Source: an uncultured Sutterella sp.
GTDB lineage: Bacteria > Pseudomonadota > Gammaproteobacteria > Burkholderiales > Burkholderiaceae_F
Length of the DNA: 7,478 bases
Assembly (NCBI GenBank): GCA_905206365.1
Contig: CAJLHF010000070.1
Location: forward strand, 1-7,478
Direction: 5' to 3'
Shown here piece by piece: positions 5,434-7,478 of this stretch. A program made the translations under genes and the position numbers. Below the pieces are notes generated by a model. That model made no database searches. It was not told the DNA's origin and saw only the letters and a program-made list of their open reading frames with translations. The stretch's first letter is position 1. Each line of letters opens with the position of its first letter.

Positions 5434-6867
5434 GCGTTCGATCACGGGGCGACGGCGCCACCGCTCGGGATCGATCGGAACACAGGAGGCGCGATAGCGT
5501 TCGAGCGTCTTTCCGAAGTCCTCCGCAAAGCCCGCGTCGAAGATGAGGAGCGAGAGCTCGAAATTGAGGTGCATCGAGCGGTTGTCGATGTTGAGCGTTC
5601 CGAAGAGAACAAACTCTTCGTCGACAGCTACGGCTTTGGTGTGCAGAAGCCCCCCTTCGAAATACAGGATTTTGACGCCCGCCTTCAAGAGGTCGTCGAA
5701 ATAGCGTCGCGTCGCCCACGCGACCGCACACGAATCCGTGCGGTGCGGCACGATGAGCTCGACCCGAACGCCACGCAACGCGGCGTTGACGAGCGCGATC
5801 ACAACGGCCTCGTTCGGAACGAAGTAGGGGGTTGTGATCGAGAGCGTGCGTTCGGCGCGATTGATGGTTTCGATGACGAGATGAAGACTTTGATCGCCCT
5901 TGTCGTACGGCCCCGACGGAATGGTGACGACGCCGGCCGGCCCGCGGTTGGGCATGTCGAGCAGCGCGTAGTCGTGCTCAAGATCGGAGAGGTCTTCGTC
6001 GGGTTGTAGCGCCCAGTCGAAGCGCCATACGGCGAGCAGCGAAATCACGGCGGGCCCTTCGAGGCGGACCATGGCGTCGACCCAGGCGCCCACTTCGACC
6101 GCGGCGTCGTACCCCGTCGGGTCGATCATGTTGAAGCTCCCCGTGTAAGCCACGGTGTCGTCGATCACGACGAGCTTGCGGTGCATGCGCAAGTCGGCCC
6201 GCTGCAGGCCGAGAATTTTCCAAAACCGCATTGGCATGGCGGAGGAAAGTTCCACGCCCTCGTTGCGAAAGCGTTGTGCCGCGGCGGATCGCAAAAAGGC
6301 GCGGGAGCCGAAGGCGTCGAGGAGAATGCGCACGCGTACGCCCCGGGCGCGCGCCGCGAGAATCGCTTCCGTTATGCGATCGATCTCGCCGCCGTTCTCC
6401 CAGATGTAAAACGTCATGGCAATCGAATGTTCGGCGCGGCAAATGTCCCGAAGGAGGGACTCGATTACGTCTTGGGACGTGCCGAGAAGACGCGGTAGGG
6501 ATCCAGTCGTGAGCGGCATACCGCCCAGGCGTGTCGCCAGATGAATGAAGGAGCGGTGTCGCACCAGAAAGCGCGGCAGCGGCCCGAGGGGAGTGAGTTT
6601 GTGGTTCGCAATCCGGGCCCAACGGGCGATCGCCTTTTTCTGTCGCGCGGCGCGCAGGCGCCCGATCGGTCGTTCGCCGAACATCAGATAAAGGAAAAAA
6701 CCCGCATAGGGGAGTATGGTCGTCACGAGAATCCAGGCAAAGCTCGCTCCTGGCGGGTGGCGCGTCAACATGACGCGCAACGTTACTGCAAGGACGATGA
6801 AGGCCTGAACGAAGAAGGCGACAAGGCCCCAGAACGAGAGATGCGTAAGGGATGAGCTCGATAGCAT
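5392..6867 (-). CDS. cls: Cardiolipin synthase (phospholipase D family)
   Basis: Makes cardiolipin at the inner membrane, by family knowledge from two phosphatidylglycerol molecules. The 491-residue length is close to E. coli ClsA. Two N-terminal membrane helices (about 12-34 and 42-63) are followed by two phospholipase D catalytic motifs, both intact: RMHRKLVVIDD (HKD residues His229, Lys231, Asp236) with downstream TGSFNM, and LLHTKAVAVDE (His409, Lys411, Asp416) with downstream GTLNIDNRS. The segments AMTFYIWENGGEID (150-163) and TTPYFVPNEAV (345-355) are also typical of bacterial Cls. The ATG at 6867 begins shortly before the first helix; upstream there is only a weak GGAA. TAGTAT near 6893-6898 on the minus strand could be a -10 element but lacks a good -35. 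The gene is divergent from the tRNA cluster and convergent with the small membrane-protein gene. A ClsB or ClsC assignment is less likely because those lack this N-terminal helix pair. Confidence 0.95.
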   Translation of the reverse strand: MLSSSSLTHLSFWGLVAFFVQAFIVLAVTLRVMLTRHPPGASFAWILVTTILPYAGFFLYLMFGERPIGRLRAARQKKAIARWARIANHKLTPLGPLPRFLVRHRSFIHLATRLGGMPLTTGSLPRLLGTSQDVIESLLRDICRAEHSIAMTFYIWENGGEIDRITEAILAARARGVRVRILLDAFGSRAFLRSAAAQRFRNEGVELSSAMPMRFWKILGLQRADLRMHRKLVVIDDTVAYTGSFNMIDPTGYDAAVEVGAWVDAMVRLEGPAVISLLAVWRFDWALQPDEDLSDLEHDYALLDMPNRGPAGVVTIPSGPYDKGDQSLHLVIETINRAERTLSITTPYFVPNEAVVIALVNAALRGVRVELIVPHRTDSCAVAWATRRYFDDLLKAGVKILYFEGGLLHTKAVAVDEEFVLFGTLNIDNRSMHLNFELSLLIFDAGFAEDFGKTLERYRASCVPIDPERWRRRPVIERLKEGASYLISPLL

Positions 6868-6963
6868 GACGATGGTTCCGTTGGACGCTTCATACTAAAC
6901 GGCAAACGGCCTCGGAAAGGGGACTACGGGCCTAACCGTATGCTTCGGAAGGCCTGAACGGAG

Positions 6964-6993
6964 CGAAAAATACGTAGTAAAACGTATTTTTCG
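6964..6993. repeat. Perfect 12-bp inverted repeat upstream of the tRNA promoter
   Basis: CGAAAAATACGT (6964-6975) and ACGTATTTTTCG (6982-6993) are exact reverse complements separated by six bases. The element lies between cls and the tRNA cluster, its centre about 70 bp before the predicted tRNA start site, and is followed by AAATTTTTATGG. It could be a protein-binding palindrome, part of an upstream activating region, or a hairpin terminator for transcripts entering on the plus strand. The adjoining A/T-rich 6994-7005 region would serve as an UP element for the promoter. Confidence 0.65.
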
Positions 6994-7013
6994 AAATTTT
7001 TATGGTATGCCCC

Positions 7014-7042
7014 TTGACAGGGCACGGACGAGAGGCAATAAT
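7014..7042 (+). promoter_or_regulatory. Sigma-70 promoter of the tRNA-Tyr-Gly-Thr cluster
   Basis: A perfect -35 box TTGACA (7014-7019), a spacer of exactly 17 bp and the -10 box AATAAT (7037-7042, five of six matches) make this the strongest promoter in the window. Predicted initiation near 7049 leaves a leader of only about ten bases before tRNA-Tyr, which is typical for stable RNA. A/T-rich DNA at 6990-7010 is placed as an UP element would be. The stretch between the -10 box and the start (TCAATTC) is not GC-rich, unlike classical stringently controlled promoters. Confidence 0.85.
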
Positions 7043-7058
7043 TCAATTCTCTCGCAAC

Positions 7059-7144
7059 GGAGGGGTGCCCGAGTGGCTAAAGGGGGCAGACTGTAAATCT
7101 GTTGGCTTACGCCTACGATGGTTCGAATCCATCCCCCTCCACCA
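7059..7144 (+). tRNA. tRNA-Tyr (anticodon GTA)
   Basis: This 86-base tRNA has a perfect 7-bp acceptor stem (GGAGGGG with CCCCTCC), discriminator A and an encoded CCA end. The anticodon loop CTGTAAA places GTA at 7093-7095. A long extra arm near 7103-7115 marks it as a class II tRNA, as expected for bacterial tyrosine. The T-arm GGTTCGAATCC is standard. It is the first gene of the cluster, directly behind the promoter. Confidence 0.97.
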
Positions 7145-7208
7145 GCGAATTTCTTCGCTTCTGCACGGACAAGCAGACAGCGTGCGGAGCTGAAGACCAT
7201 CGAACTAG

Positions 7209-7282
7209 GCGGGTGTAGCTCAATGGTAGAGCAGAGGCCTTCCAAGCCCCCGACGAGGGTTCGATTCCCTTCACCCGCTCCA
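7209..7282 (+). tRNA. tRNA-Gly (anticodon TCC)
   Basis: This 74-base tRNA has acceptor GCGGGTG paired with CACCCGC, discriminator T and an encoded CCA. The anticodon loop CTTCCAA places TCC at 7241-7243, reading GGA and GGG glycine codons. The D-arm (GCTCAATGGTAGAGC) and T-arm (GGGTTCGATTCCC) are normal. The anticodon stem GAGGC/GCCCC has one A-C mismatch (7235 against 7249, tRNA positions 28-42). A 64-base spacer separates it from tRNA-Tyr. Confidence 0.96.
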
Positions 7283-7288
7283 TGTCGC

Positions 7289-7363
<75 letters not shown>

Positions 7364-7390
7364 CAAATTCTCCTTTTCTTCCACGTACAG

Positions 7391-7414
7391 AATCCGCTTG
7401 GCGGATTTTTGTTT
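7391..7414 (+). terminator. Intrinsic terminator or attenuator between tRNA-Thr and tuf
   Basis: AATCCGC (7391-7397), a three-base loop and GCGGATT (7401-7407) form a perfect 7-bp stem running directly into TTTGTTT. This is a compact intrinsic terminator, 27 bases after tRNA-Thr. The ribosome site of tuf (AGGAG, 7415-7419) begins right after the T-tract, so any full-length tuf message from the tRNA promoter must read through it. Confidence 0.7.
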
Positions 7415-7429
7415 AGGAGCCTTCCAAAA

Positions 7430-7478
7430 ATGGCCAAGGGTAAGTTTGAACGAACCAAGCCCCACGTTAACGTGGGCA
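7430..7478 (+). CDS. tuf: Elongation factor Tu, N-terminal fragment
   Basis: Only the first 16 codons are inside the window, but they read MAKGKFERTKPHVNVG, the highly conserved N-terminus of proteobacterial EF-Tu, which continues into the GTP-binding loop beyond the right edge. EF-Tu brings aminoacyl-tRNA to the ribosome. The ATG at 7430 has AGGAG ten bases upstream. Its position after tRNA-Tyr, -Gly and -Thr matches the tufB arrangement known from E. coli and Burkholderiales, where secE and nusG usually follow. Confidence 0.95.
   Translation, partial: MAKGKFERTKPHVNVG

Noticed and set aside
6897..6910. Two adjacent copies of AAACGGC upstream of cls
   Set aside because: A seven-base tandem pair is short enough to arise by chance and is not placed at a clear promoter.

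Overview
The window looks like ordinary chromosomal housekeeping DNA from a GC-rich betaproteobacterium, most likely of the order Burkholderiales. The clearest clue is the right end, where tRNA-Tyr(GTA), tRNA-Gly(TCC) and tRNA-Thr(GGT) lie directly before the start of an elongation factor Tu gene. The left end carries argS, a SPOR-domain protein, dsbA and a short-chain dehydrogenase in a row, an order I recall from Burkholderia-type genomes. I cannot name a genus from sequence alone. I see no mobile element, phage gene, CRISPR array or obviously transferred block.

Layout, left to right. Positions 1-3706 hold four minus-strand genes, transcribed in the order argS (arginyl-tRNA synthetase), SPOR-domain membrane protein, dsbA (periplasmic disulfide oxidase) and an SDR oxidoreductase cut by the left window edge. 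The first three are closely spaced (gaps of 29 and 52 bp). A good intrinsic terminator follows dsbA, yet the SDR gene starts only 32 bp past its T-tract. Positions 3707-3806 separate argS from folE2 (type IB GTP cyclohydrolase, first step of folate-type pterin synthesis) and contain two overlapping inverted repeats that cannot form together. A 396-bp gap (4596-4991) lies between folE2 and a divergently oriented gene for a small two-helix membrane protein (4992-5378, plus strand) that I do not recognise. That gene converges, with 13 bp between the stops, on a minus-strand cardiolipin synthase gene (5392-6867).

The 191-bp gap between cls and the tRNAs holds a perfect 12-bp inverted repeat, AT-rich DNA and a strong sigma-70 promoter (TTGACA, 17 bp, AATAAT) driving the tRNA-Tyr-Gly-Thr cluster. 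A compact stem-loop with a T-tract sits between tRNA-Thr and tuf, so tuf is probably reached by partial readthrough or has another promoter.

The genes serve translation (argS, three tRNAs, tuf), the cell envelope (dsbA, SPOR protein, cls, small membrane protein) and cofactor synthesis (folE2). I found no convincing new multi-gene system. The points that deserve a second look are regulatory (argS leader, folE2 leader, tRNA upstream palindrome, pre-tuf terminator) or concern details of DsbA and the uncharacterised membrane protein.
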